From Basidiobolus meristosporus CBS 931.73 (lineage: Eukaryota > Basidiobolomycota > Basidiobolomycetes > Basidiobolales > Basidiobolaceae), in the NCBI GenBank assembly GCA_002104905.1, contig MCFE01000482.1:1-64000 (forward strand): 64,000 nucleotides of DNA. The letters run 5' to 3'. Of this stretch, positions 1 through 10,063 are shown one piece after another. Under the pieces are notes generated by a model that searched no databases, had not been told where the DNA came from, and worked only from the letters and a program-made list of their open reading frames with translations. How positions within the stretch are numbered: the first letter of the stretch is position 1; each line of letters begins with the position of its first letter. Both the position numbers and the translations under genes were made by a program.

Positions 1-1968
1 AATTTGAGCCAAAAAGTGTAAAATGCATATTTTTGGGCTACTGCAATGAGAGTAAGGCATACAGACTCTACATACCAAAGCAAAGAAGCTGATCAAGTCC
101 AGGGATGTGTTGTTTGATGAAAATTCAAAATTTTCACAAAAAATGACATCAGATGATGACAAAAATTTGATCTCAAGTCCACCAATTGTCAGGATTGAAT
201 CAGAGCAAAACAATGAAATTTTTTCACTCCAGAGGACTCTACAACCGTGGTTCAGCCAGAATCAGTGCCCAGGAATATCCCAGAAGTGATCATTCCAGTA
301 TCAAATGCCCGGAGATCCAATCGGACAAGAAACAGCCCAAATTACTATATCAATGAGGGTACAAACTTAGCCTATGCCTATTCAGTCCATATTGATGAAC
401 CCCAGACTGTAAAAGAGGCCCTAAATAGCCCTCAGACAAAGTTTTGGAGATCTGCAATGACTGAGGAATATCAGGCCCTGAAGGAAAATCAAACTTGGGA
501 CTTAGTCAAATTACCAATCAACCAAAAATCAATTGGATGTAGATGGGTCTTCAAGACAAAATACAAGGCTGATGGTACAATTGAAAGATACAAAGCAAGA
601 TTTGTAGCCAAAGGATACTCTCACACAAAAGGACTTGACTATACTGAGACCTTTGCACCGGTAGCCAAGTTTAATTCCATCAGATTAATATTGGCTATTG
701 CAGCCAAATATAAGTTTTTTATTTATCAAATGGATGTAAAAACTTCATTTTTGAGTGGAGAACTTGATGAGGCCGTGTATATGGACCAGCCTGATGGGCT
801 TGTTGACCAAGATAACCCCCATTTGGTCTGCAAGCTTAAAAAGTCACTCTATGTTCTCAAACAATCATCAAGAGCCTGGAATTGCAAGATAGATTCTTAT
901 TTGGAATCTTTGAGTTTTAAAAGGAGTAATGCTGACTATAGTATATATTATAAGCCAGATAGAGCAAATCCAGTTCTATTAGCTCTATATGTGGATGATC
1001 TTATTATAGCCACCAATAACCTAGAAACATTGGAAGAGACCAAATCCAGCCTATCTAAGGAGTTCAAGATGTCTGATCTAGGAGAACTTAGTTACTACTT
1101 AGGGATTAAGTTCTCCATAGACAGAAGTACCCAGACTATTACCCTAAGCCAATCCAAGTATATTCAAGATATACTAAAGAAGTACAAAATGGAAGACTGT
1201 AAACCAGCAGCTACCCCAATGGAGACAAACCTTAACTTGGTCAAAACTCAACCAAATCAAGAGAGCTTGGTGCCATCTGAAAGCCCTGACTTTCCTTATC
1301 AATCTATGGTCGGCAGTCTGATGTGTATCATGCTTGGAACACGTCCAGATATCTCATATTCAGTGGGAGTTGTCAGCCAACATAATCAGAACTATGGATC
1401 TGATCATATTGCAGCAGTTAAGCGGATTTTTAGATACCTAAAAGGAACTGCTGATATTTGCTTAAGATACACTTATAAGGACTTGGAACAAGATCTTGTG
1501 GGATACTCTGATGCAGATTGGGGACGAAATTTGGAAGACAGAAGATCCACCACAGGATACACCTTTCTTTACTGTAAAGGAGCAATTTCATGGAATTCAA
1601 GAAAGCAACCGACCGTAGCACTTTCTACTACAGAGGCAGAGTATATGGCAGCCTGTGAAGCTACAAAAGAAGCAATGTGGTTAAGAAAGCTCTTTACAGA
1701 TTTAGGCCTATGTCAAAAAACGCCTATTACTTTATTTCAAGATAATCAAGGATGTATACAATTAGGTAGAAATCCAACTTTTCATGCTAGAACCAAGCAC
1801 ATAGATATTAGACATCATTTCATACGTGAAGCTATAGAGAATAACTTAGTTAGCTTAGTTTACTGTCCTTCAGATGAAATGATTGCAGACATATTTACCA
1901 AACCATTAGCTAGAGACAAGTTTGAATATCCTAGGTCAAAATTAGGACTAGTCAGTATGAACATTTAG
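1..1968 (+). pseudogene. copia pol 3' part (integrase end, RT, RNase H), frameshifted
   Basis: Frame 1 (to a TGA at 287-289) encodes the integrase C-terminal linker. The RT/RNase H frame is open from about 247 to 1968 after a -1 shift in the T run near 219-224. The RT part shows WVFKTKYKADG, the finger motif YKARFVAKGYS, and the catalytic YVDDL near 990-1004. RNase H shows YSDADWG, STTEAEYMA and FQDNQG, and the C-terminal copia motif IADIFTKPL. Without a frameshift the polyprotein would stop before RT. The same shift occurs in the copy at 4060-9462, so it was probably inherited. Confidence 0.9.
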
Positions 1969-1979
1969 CTGAGTGGGAG

Positions 1980-2328
1980 TGTTGTAAAAATTTGTATTTC
2001 CACCTAAATATTCACCTAACTTAGTCACTTAGATCATTACCTTCAAATCCTAGAAAATACTGACCAAATTCCTTGTCGGGATTTACTTAGAATATTTTCA
2101 CCAAAATACCAGGTACCCAGAACATGAAAATTCTCAAAGTTGTCCAAACAGCCCCAAACTTTGCACACATGTTCTTGGGACCTTCTTTAACCTATTCTAC
2201 GTGTTTGTTATGCCAAGACCAGGTAAAAGTATAATTACTACTTTTACATTCAATAAATCATTAAGTGAAAACCACATAATCTACTTGTTCTCCCAATCAC
2301 TTCCAATATCTCCAAGACTCTTACAACA
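1980..2328 (+). repeat. copia 3' LTR (copy 1)
   Basis: 349 bp with terminal inverted repeats TGTTGTAA / TTACAACA. It follows the polypurine tract at 1971-1979. Near its 3' third it carries a hairpin-forming A/T core (GTAAAAGTA ... TACTTTTAC) and an AATAAA signal. Confidence 0.93.
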
Positions 2329-3389
2329 CAGGGATCCGTACTAGGCCCTCTACTATTTGCCATCTTTGTGAACAACTTTCCCACCTTGGAAGCTTCTGCG
2401 CTTACAGCTTTATATGCAGATGATATTAGTATCTCTTCCAGTAATTTGGAAAAAGACTCTAACCTGATTGTCAGCTACCTTACACAAAGCAATCTTAGTC
2501 TCTCAATGGCAAAAACCAAGCCAGTTGGATGCAGTATCATGCTGAACTCTCAAACTCTGCACCCAGCAGAAACTGTCAGCTATCTAGGGCTTCCATTTAC
2601 TGCATCTGGTCTGGATGTAAAAGCACATGTGTGGAGGCAAATAGCACTTGCACGGCATGCTTTACACAAGTTAGTCTCTGTTATACCACCAGATATACCT
2701 TTGAGCCAAAGTCACTTGTTACTCAAGCAGTTTGTGCTCCCAGTCCTGGAGTTTGGATTGGCAATAATGCCTATTCCAACAAGATACCTGACAAAACTGG
2801 ACAAGTTTGTTTCCCACAGCATTTATACTTTATTACCATGGCTCCCACCAACACAGTATCACCACATAGTCCTGGCAACTTTTGGACTACTCCTGTATTC
2901 AATTAGAATCTTGTACCTCTGTACAAGACTACATATTCAACTCCAATAATCAACAAATGAATTGATACAAGCATGGATTTCACGCAAGATGCTTCAAAAT
3001 AACTCCTGTTGGGCAACTATCATTGGGTGCCCAAAAGTCCAGCAGTTTGTCAAAGCAATAGAGGGGAGTAAAAACCCCAAAGAAGCATATAGCAAGTATC
3101 TTAATCAACTATGGCAAGAGTATGTAACTCAGCAAACCCCATTTCTTTGCTTTATATCACCAATTGGCAAAAGCACATCACAATACATAGTTCATAAGTT
3201 ATTATTGATAGTGCTACCACCACTCCCTCTCAACACTCTATTCAATGCAGAGGAACTACAAGAAATAGCAACCTATCTACATATTAACCCAAAATGTCTG
3301 TACAAATATGTAACAAGACTCCAGAATCAATCCCTGACTTCTAAATTTTCACAATGATTGACAATAAAGAGTACACTAACCAGTGGTTT
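2329..3389 (+). pseudogene. LINE (non-LTR) reverse transcriptase fragment
   Basis: The frame entering from the LTR junction reads QGSVLGPLLFAIFVNNF, RT motif B of non-LTR retrotransposons. ALYADDISIS follows, which is motif C with YADD at about 2412-2423, and then SYLGLPFTASGLD, typical of the LINE RT thumb. The first frame stops at 2949; the second part (2962-3357) continues in another frame, so there is one frameshift near 2890-2955. An AATAAA follows at 3363-3368. The 5' half was separated by the copia insertion and lies outside the window. It is a dead fragment, probably of a Tad/L1-like clade, but the clade is not certain. Confidence 0.82.
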
Positions 3390-3401
3390 CCCCCCCCCCC
3401 C

Positions 3402-4059
3402 TAAGGGTAAAAAGTTCTTTTTGGTGTGTAAAGTGTTGAGATGCTCCAGAGTCAGTGTACCACATCTGAGAATCCTTGTTTGTGGTCATATTTAGTGCAG
3501 ATATGAATAGTCTATCTTCAGTTGTTGCAGCATTTCCATATTCAGGCTTCTTTTGCTGATAATCTCTCTTTTTGAAACACCGGTCTGATGTGTGTCCTTT
3601 CCTTTTGCAGTAGTTGCAAAATAGGTTGCTGTTGCCTTTGTAGGGTCTTGGGTACCTCCTTTGTTGGTTATCATTGCTTATTAAAGCATTTTCTTCTTCC
3701 TTCTTATTGGCGCTTGATTTTCTTAATTCTTCATCCAGGAGCCTTCTATATACGTAATTTAAGGTCAAATCTTCAGTTCTGGACTCTAGGGCTGATACAA
3801 GGCCCTGAAACTTGTCTCTCAGGCTATTCAGGATGGTAACTATCACATCCTCATCAGTAGTTGGTATGCCCACAGATTCCATCTCATCTACCAGCAAGGT
3901 AATTCTGTTAATTAGATTTTTCATATCTTCTCCTGGTAGCATCTTTGTACTAAAGAATTTTCATCTCAGATACATTTTCTTGGCAGCTGAACATGACTGG
4001 TAGGTGTCTTCTAATACTTTCCAGGCATTCTTTGCCGTATTGCTCTTTAGCATTGAATT
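3402..4059 (-). pseudogene. antisense copia gag/protease fragment (element B, left part)
   Basis: The minus strand encodes the second half of copia gag, with the CCHC zinc knuckle CNYCKRKGHTSDRC, and the start of protease with an intact DSGASQHFT motif. The fragment ends abruptly at about 3402 beside a run of 12 C (3390-3401). Its other end is cut at 4059 by the element at 4060-9462, and gag resumes at 9463. It is a 5'-end remnant of a minus-strand copia element whose LTR is at 9732-10063. Confidence 0.88.
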
Positions 4060-4408
4060 TGTTGTAAAAATTTGTATTTCCATCTAAATATCCACCTAAC
4101 TTAGTCACTTAGATCATCACCCTCAAATCCTAGAGAATACTGACCAAATTCCTTGTCAGGATTTACTTAGAATATTTTCACCAAAATACCAGGTACCCAG
4201 AACATGAAAATTCTCAAAGTTGTCCAAACAGCCCCAAACTTTGCACACATGTTCTTGGGACCTTCCTTTACCTATTCTACGTGTTTGTAATGCCAAGATG
4301 AGGTAAAAGTATAAATACTACTTTTACATTCAACAAATCATTAAGTGAAAACCACATAATCTACTTGTTCTCCCAATCACTTCCGATATCTCCAAGACTC
4401 TTACAACA
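4060..4408 (+). repeat. 5' LTR of copia element A
   Basis: 349 bp, TGTTGTAA...TTACAACA. A 9-bp inverted repeat (GTAAAAGTA 4303-4311 and TACTTTTAC 4319-4327) encloses a TATAAATA-like core, the probable LTR promoter. It differs from the 3' LTR by several substitutions and by about 17 bp missing in the 3' copy, so the insertion is not recent. Confidence 0.94.
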
Positions 4409-4420
4409 GGTTATGAGCCC
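4409..4420 (+). promoter_or_regulatory. primer binding site (initiator tRNA-Met internal type) overlapping gag start
   Basis: GGTTATGAGCCC follows the LTR directly. It is the reverse complement of GGGCTCATAACC, the anticodon arm of initiator tRNA-Met. Priming by an internal (half) tRNA-iMet fragment is known for Drosophila copia. The ATG in the site (4413-4415) is also the best gag start codon. Confidence 0.8.
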
Positions 4421-5194
4421 CAAGCTGTCACTCTCTGTAATGTCTACTACTGCTATTACTGTAGCTTTTCCCTCTGCTGAAAAGTTGGATGGCTCTAACT
4501 ACCAAGTGTGGAAGGTGAAGATGAAGATACTGCTACAAGAAAGAGGCCTTTGGGATATTGTCATGGGAGAAGAATGCCCTCCTAAAAGCATGGGAGAGGA
4601 AGCCTTAAAGTACCAGAAGAAAGAACAAAGTGCCTTTAACTGCATATGCCTTAATGTCAAGGACAAATTGCTAATTCAATGCTCAAGAGCAAAAACAGCA
4701 AAGAATGCCTGGAAGGCATTAGAAGACACCTACCAGTCATGTTCAGCTGCCAAGAAAATGTATCTGAGAAGAAAATTCTTTAGTACAAAGATGCTACCAG
4801 GAGAAGAAATGAAAAATCTAATTAACAGAATTACCCTGCTGGTAGATGAGATGGAATCTGTGGGTGTACTAACTACTGATGAGGATGTGATAGTTACCAT
4901 CCTGAATAGCCTGACAGACAAGTTTCAGGGCCTTGTATCAGCCCTAGAGTCCAGAACTGAAGATTTGACCTTAAATTACGTATATGGAAGGCTCCTGGAT
5001 GAAGAATTAAGAAAATCAAGCGCCAATAAGAAGGAAGAAGAAAATGCTTTAATAAGCAATGATAACCAACAAAGGAGGTACCCAAGACCCTACAAAGGCA
5101 ACAGCAACCTATTTTGCAACTACTGCAAAAGGAAAGGACACACATCAGACCGGTGTTTCAAAAAGAGAGATTATCAGCAAAAGAAGCCTGAATA
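4413..5194 (+). pseudogene. copia gag (UBN2-type) with premature stop
   Basis: Starts with MSPKLSLS at the primer-site ATG. It shows the copia gag fold motif LDGSNYQVWKVKMK, then LLVDEMESVG, VTILNSLTDKFQGLVSALES, a basic RRYPRPYKGN stretch and one CCHC knuckle (CNYCKRKGHTSDRC). The frame should run on into protease, but the Tyr codon after KKPE is a TAG here (5192-5194). An earlier ATG lies inside the LTR (4365), but MSPK is preferred because it sits at the LTR/primer-site border. Confidence 0.9.
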
Positions 5195-6704
5195 GGGAAA
5201 TGCTGCAACAACTGAAGATAGACTATTCATATCTGCACTAAATATGACCACAAACAAGGATTCTCAGATGTGGTACATTGGCTCTGGAGCTTCTCAACAC
5301 TTTACACACCAAAAAGAACTTTTTACCCAATATCAAGAAATTCCAATTAAGAAGGTTTTCATGGGTGACAATAGAACACTTGATGCAGTGGGAGAAGGAA
5401 CTATCCAAGTAAACCTAAGAAGCAGTGAAGGAAGCCATACACTGACCTTTAAAGAAGTACTCTATGTACCAGAAATAGCCAAGAACCTACTCTCTGTAAG
5501 CAAGGCCACAGCAGAAGGACTCAGTTTCAGTTTTGACAATTCTGGATGCAGGATCACTGATCAAAATGGTGCCCATATTGCTTTGGGCATCAGAGATCAG
5601 AACCTATACAAGTTGACTTATATTCCATCATATCTGGAAGCCAATATAAGTAACTTAAATGAAGAAACACCAATGCTTTGGCACAGGAGATTTGGGCAGA
5701 TCAATTTTGATTATTTGCACAAAATGATCAAAGATCAGCTTATTTCTGGAGTGAAAATTGACCCCCCAGCTAATTTGGAGCACTGTGAAGCCTGCATATA
5801 TGGGAAACAAGCCAGACAACCAATCAAGAGCTCTGGGTTAATCAAAACTAAGAAAAAATTAGATCTAATTCACTCAGATCTGTGTGGACCTAGGCAAAAT
5901 TTATCCTTAGGCGGGATGAAGTATTTAATTGCTTTTATTGATGATTATACAAGATACACATGGGTCTACTTCATGGAGAGAAAGGAAGAAGCTCTGTCTA
6001 AGTTCAGGGAGTTTAAAGCCATGGTGGAGAGAGAAACTGGTGAAAAAATCAAGAAAATACGCTCTGACAATGGTGGAGAATATACCTCAAAACTCTTCAT
6101 CCACTTCTGCAAAATTCATGGGATAAAGCAAGAGACTATTGTACCATACTCCCCACAGCAAAATGGTGTAGCAGAACAAGCTAACAGATCAATAATTGAT
6201 ATGGCAAGATCTATGATCCATGATCAAAAATTATCCTATGATTTTTGGGCAGAATCAGTTGCCACTGCTGTATATCTTAAAAATAGGAGTTATAACAGAA
6301 TACTTTGTGATTCTACTCCATTTGAAGCATGGTATGGATACAGACCAAGTGCAGAACATCTAAGAATATTTGGGTGTACAGCATTTGCCAAAAAACTGGC
6401 CGGAAATCAGTCAAAATTTGAGCCAAAAAGTTTAAAATGCATATTTTTGGGCTACTGCAATGAGAGTAAGGCATACAGACTCTGCAATACCAAAGCAAAG
6501 AAGCTGATCAAGTCCAGGGATGTGTTGTTTGATGAAAATTCAAAATTTTCACAAAAAATGACATCAGATGATGACAAAAATTTGATCTCAAGTCCACCAA
6601 TTGTTAGGATTGAATCAGAGCAAAACAATGAGATTTTTTCACTCCAGAGGACTCTACAACCGTGGTTCAGCCAGAATCAGTGCCCAGGAATATCCCAGAA
6701 GTGA
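5195..6704 (+). pseudogene. copia protease and integrase
   Basis: In frame with gag after the stop. The protease site reads GSGASQHFT, so the catalytic Asp of DSG is a Gly. Integrase shows the HHCC zinc site (HRRFGQ ... CEACIYGKQ) and a catalytic core with HSDLCGP, IDDYTRY, RSDNGGEY and SPQQNGVAEQANRS, consistent with D, D and E. It ends at a TGA (6702-6704) because of the -1 shift in the T run at about 6632-6637; RT lies in the other frame. Confidence 0.9.
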
Positions 6705-7402
6705 TCATTCCAGTATCAAATGCCTGGAGATCCAATTGGACAAGAAATAGCCCAAATTACTATATCAATGAGGGTACAAACTTAGCCTATGCCTATTCAG
6801 TCCATATTGATGAACTCCAGACTGTAAAAGAGGCCTTTAATAGCCCTCAGACAAAATTTTGGAGATCTGCAATGACTGAGGAATATCAGGCCCTGACAGA
6901 AAATCAAACCTGGGACTTAGTCAAATTACCAATCAACCAAAAATCAATTGGATGCAGATGGGTCTTCAAGACAAAGTACAAGGCTGATGGTACAATTGAA
7001 AGATACAAAGCAAGACTTGCAGCCAAAGGATACTCTCACACAAAAGGACTTGACTATACTGAGACCTTTGCACCAGTAGCCAAGTTTAATTCCATCAGAT
7101 TAATATTGGCTATTGCAGCCAAATATAAGTTTTTTATTCATCAAATGGATGTAAAAACTGCATTTTTGAATGGAGAACTTGATGAGGACATGTATATGGA
7201 CCAGCCTGATGGGTTTTAGACCAAGATAACCCCCATTTGGTCTTCAAGCTTAAAAAGTCACTATATGGTCTCAAATAATCACCAAGAGCCTGGAATTGCA
7301 AGATAGAATCTTATTTGGAATCTTTAAGTTTCAAAAGGAGTAATGCTGACTATAGTATACACTATAAGCCAGATAGAGCAAATCCAGCTCTATTAGCTCT
7401 AT
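6640..7402 (+). pseudogene. copia RT, N-terminal half, interrupted
   Basis: The RT frame is open from about 6640 to 7219 (WVFKTKYKADG, then YKARLAAKGYS). It stops at TAG 7217-7219 where copy 1 has a Val codon, and again at TAA near 7276 where copy 1 has CAA. It is then split at 7402 by the foldback element, just before the catalytic YVDDL, which lies on the far side. Confidence 0.9.
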
Positions 7403-8136
7403 AGACTTGTTCCGTTGGATAGTGCCACATTGAGCCATGAGTGCCAAATGATGCCATAGTGTGCCAGAGAGGTCAAGTGAGCCTATACTTGGCCACACAG
7501 TGTGAAACATAGCTCTGCATCGTCATGTAAAGCAGCCCCTGTGTTTCACCCATTGCGCAGGAGAAAGTCCATTTTTTGACCTTTTTTTGTAGATCAATGT
7601 AGCTCAGGATGTGTGAGAGCACAGGAGAACTGAAGATATGCATCTGGTACTCAATACCCATGGCACTCTGAATCTAGCTCCTGTAACTTGTATCATGTCA
7701 CAAAAATGAATGGCACTATCTTGGTCCACTGATACTATCTGGCACTATATTTAAATATTAGCCCTAAAGTAAGATCTATACAAAGCACTTATAGTGCCAG
7801 ATAGTACCAGTGGACTAAGATAGTGCCATTCATTTTTGTGACGTGATACAAGTTACAGGAGCTAGATTCAGAGTGCCATGGGTATTGAGTACCAGATGCA
7901 TATCTTCAATCTGCTTGTGTGCTAACATATCCTGCACAACATTGATCCAAAAAAAAAGGTCAAAAAATGGATTTTCTCCGACACAATGGGTGAAACACAG
8001 GGGCTGCTTTGCATGAAGATGCGGAGCTATGTTTCACACCCTGTGGCCAGGTAGAGGCTCAATTGGCCTCTCTGGCACACTATGGCATCATTTGGCACTC
8101 ATGGCTCAATGTGGCACTATCCAATGGAACAAGTCT
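7403..8136. mobile_element. 734-bp foldback DNA element with 3-bp target duplication
   Basis: Almost the whole element is one imperfect palindrome with its centre near 7770. The ends are AGACTTGTTCC and GGAACAAGTCT, and each arm runs for more than 300 bp. TAT is duplicated on both sides (7400-7402, 8137-8139), and removing the insert restores the RT reading of copy 1 (GCTCTATATGTGG). No ORF resembling a transposase is seen, so it is non-autonomous. The arms are rich in GTGCCA/TGGCAC words. A 211-bp relative lies at 52114-52324. Confidence 0.9.
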
Positions 8137-9119
8137 TATATGTGGATGATCTTATTATAGCCACCAATAACCTAGAAACATTGGAAGAGACTAAATCCAG
8201 CCTATCTAAGGAGTTCAAGATGTCTGATTTAGGAGAACTTAGTTACTACTTAGGGATTAAGTTCTCCATAGACAGAAGTACCCAGACTATCACCCTAAGT
8301 CAATCCAAGTATATTCAAGATATACTAAAGAAGTACAAAATGGAAGACTGTAAACCAACAGCTACCCCAATGGAGACAAACCTTAACTTGGTCAAAACTC
8401 AACCAAATCAAGAGTGCTTGGTGCCATCTGAAAGCCCTGACTTTCCTTATCAATCTATGGTCGGCAGTATGATGTATATCATGCTTGGAACACGTCCAGA
8501 TATCTCATATTCAGTGGGAGTTGTCAGCCAACATAATCAGAATTATGGATCTGATCATATTGCAGCAGTTAAGCGGATTTTTAGATACCTAAAAGGAACT
8601 GCTGATATTTGCTTAAGATACACTTATAAGGACTCAGAACAGGATCTTGTGGGATACTCTGATGCTGATTGGGGACAAAATTTGTAAGACAGAAGATCCA
8701 CCACAGGATACACCTTTCTTTACTGTAAAGGAGCAATTTCATGGAATTCAAGAAAGCAACCAACCATAGCACTTTCCACCATAGAGGCAGAGTATATGGC
8801 AGCCTGTGAAGCTACAAAAGAAGTAATGTGGTTAAGAAAGCTGTTTACAGATTTAGGCCTATGTCAAAAAATGCCTATTACTTTATTTCAAGATAATCAA
8901 GGATGTATACAATTAGGTAAAAATCCAACTTTTCATGCTAGAACCAAGCACATAGATATTAGACATCATTTCATACGTGAAGCTATAGAGAATAACTTAG
9001 TTAGCTTAGTTTACTGTCCTTCAGATGAAATGATTGCAGACATATTTACCAAACCATTAGCTAGAGACAAGTTTGAATATCTTAGGTCAAAATTAGGACT
9101 AGTCAGTATGAACATTTAG
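8137..9119 (+). pseudogene. copia RT (C-terminal half) and RNase H
   Basis: Resumes directly with YVDDLIIATNNLE, then LGIKFSIDRSTQTI and the RNase H motif YSDADWG. A G-to-T change makes TAA near 8685 where copy 1 has a Glu codon. The tail (8796-9119) with FQDNQG and IADIFTKPL is open to the normal TAG before the polypurine tract. Confidence 0.9.
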
Positions 9120-9130
9120 CTGAGTGGGAG

Positions 9131-9462
9131 TGTTGTAAAAAATTGTATTTCCATCTAAATATCCACCTAACTTAGTCACTTAGATCATCACCTTCAAATC
9201 CTAGAGAATACTGACCAAATTCCTTGTTGGGATTTACTTGGAATATTTACCCAGAACATGAAAATTCTCAAAGTTGTCCAAACAGCCCCAAACTTTGCAC
9301 ACATGTTCTTGGGACCTTCCTTAACCTATTCTACATGTTTGTAATGCCAAGACAAGGTAAAAGTATAAATACTACTTTTACATTCAATAAATCATTAAGT
9401 GAAAACCACATAATCTACTTGTTCTCCCAATCACTTCCAATATCTCCAAGACTCTTACAACA
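9131..9462 (+). repeat. 3' LTR of copia element A
   Basis: 332 bp, TGTTGTAA...TTACAACA, after the polypurine tract TGAGTGGGAG (9121-9130). It lacks about 17 bp present in the 5' LTR (the CACCAAAATACCAGGTA part). Confidence 0.93.
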
Positions 9463-9731
9463 GAATTAGCAATTTGTCCTTGACATTAAGGCAAATGCAG
9501 TTAAAGGCACTTTGTTCTTTCTTCTGGTACTTTAAGGCTTCCTCTCCCAAGCTTTTAGGAGGGCATTCTTCTCCCATGACAATATCCCAAAGGCCTCTTT
9601 CTTGTAGCATCATCTTCATCTTCACCTTCCACACTTGGTAGTTAGATCCATCCAACTTTTCAGCAGGGGGAAAAGTTCCAGTAATAGCAGTAGTAGACAT
9701 TGCAGAGAGTGACAGCTTGGGGCTCATAACC
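9463..9731 (-). pseudogene. antisense copia gag N-terminal part (element B, right part)
   Basis: On the minus strand this is the first part of gag (LDGSNYQVWKVKMK, LQERGLWDIVMGEE), starting at the primer-site ATG (plus-strand GGGCTCATAACC at 9720-9731). It joins the fragment at 3402-4059 once element A and one GAATT are removed. Confidence 0.9.
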
Positions 9732-10063
9732 TGTTGTAAGAGTCTTGGAGATATTGGAAGTGATTGGGAGAACAAGTAGATTATGCGGTTTTCACTTAAT
9801 GATTTATTGAATGTAAAAGTAGTATATATACTTTTACCTGGTCTTGGCATTACAAACACGTAGAATAGGTTAAGCAAAGTCCCAAGAATACGTGTGCAAA
9901 GTTTTGGGCTGTTTGAGCAACTTATCAAATTTTCATGTTCTGGGTAAATATTCCAAGTAAATCCCAACAAGGAATTTGGTCAGTATTCTCTAGGATTTGA
10001 AGGTGATGATCTAAGTGACTAAGTTAGGTGAATATTTAGGTGGAATTCCGAATTTTTACAACA
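9732..10063 (-). repeat. LTR of antisense copia element B
   Basis: 332 bp on the minus strand (TGTTGTAAGAG...TTTTTACAACA on the plus strand). It shares the about 17-bp deletion seen in the 3' LTR of element A. Its right end at 10063 is the edge of the left transposon nest and cuts into a GDSL esterase relic. Confidence 0.9.

Larger units (their letters stand above)
1..2328 (+). mobile_element. Ty1/copia element, copy 1, 3' part
   Basis: This is the 3' part of a copia-type LTR retrotransposon that continues beyond the left edge of the window. It holds the end of integrase, reverse transcriptase (RT), RNase H, a polypurine tract (GAGTGGGAG, 1971-1979) and a complete 3' LTR (1980-2328). It is nearly identical to the matching parts of the element at 4060-9462, so it belongs to the same family. 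Directly after the LTR, LINE coding sequence begins in frame (2329), so this copy landed inside a LINE. Confidence 0.93.
4060..9462 (+). mobile_element. full-length copia element A with 5-bp target duplication
   Basis: LTR 4060-4408, primer site 4409-4420, gag-pol, polypurine tract 9121-9130, LTR 9131-9462. The 5-bp duplication GAATT flanks it (4055-4059 and 9463-9467), and removing the element rejoins the antisense gag of element B. Without the nested foldback element (7403-8136 plus its duplicated TAT) the length is about 4.67 kb. Pol is broken by TAG at 5192-5194, a frameshift near 6636, TAG at 7217-7219, TAA near 7276, the foldback insertion and TAA near 8685. It is therefore not autonomous. 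Confidence 0.95.

Noticed and set aside
7403-8136. CRISPR-like array or hairpin-rich regulatory region
   Set aside because: No regular direct repeats or spacers; it is a single large inverted repeat with target duplication, in a eukaryote.
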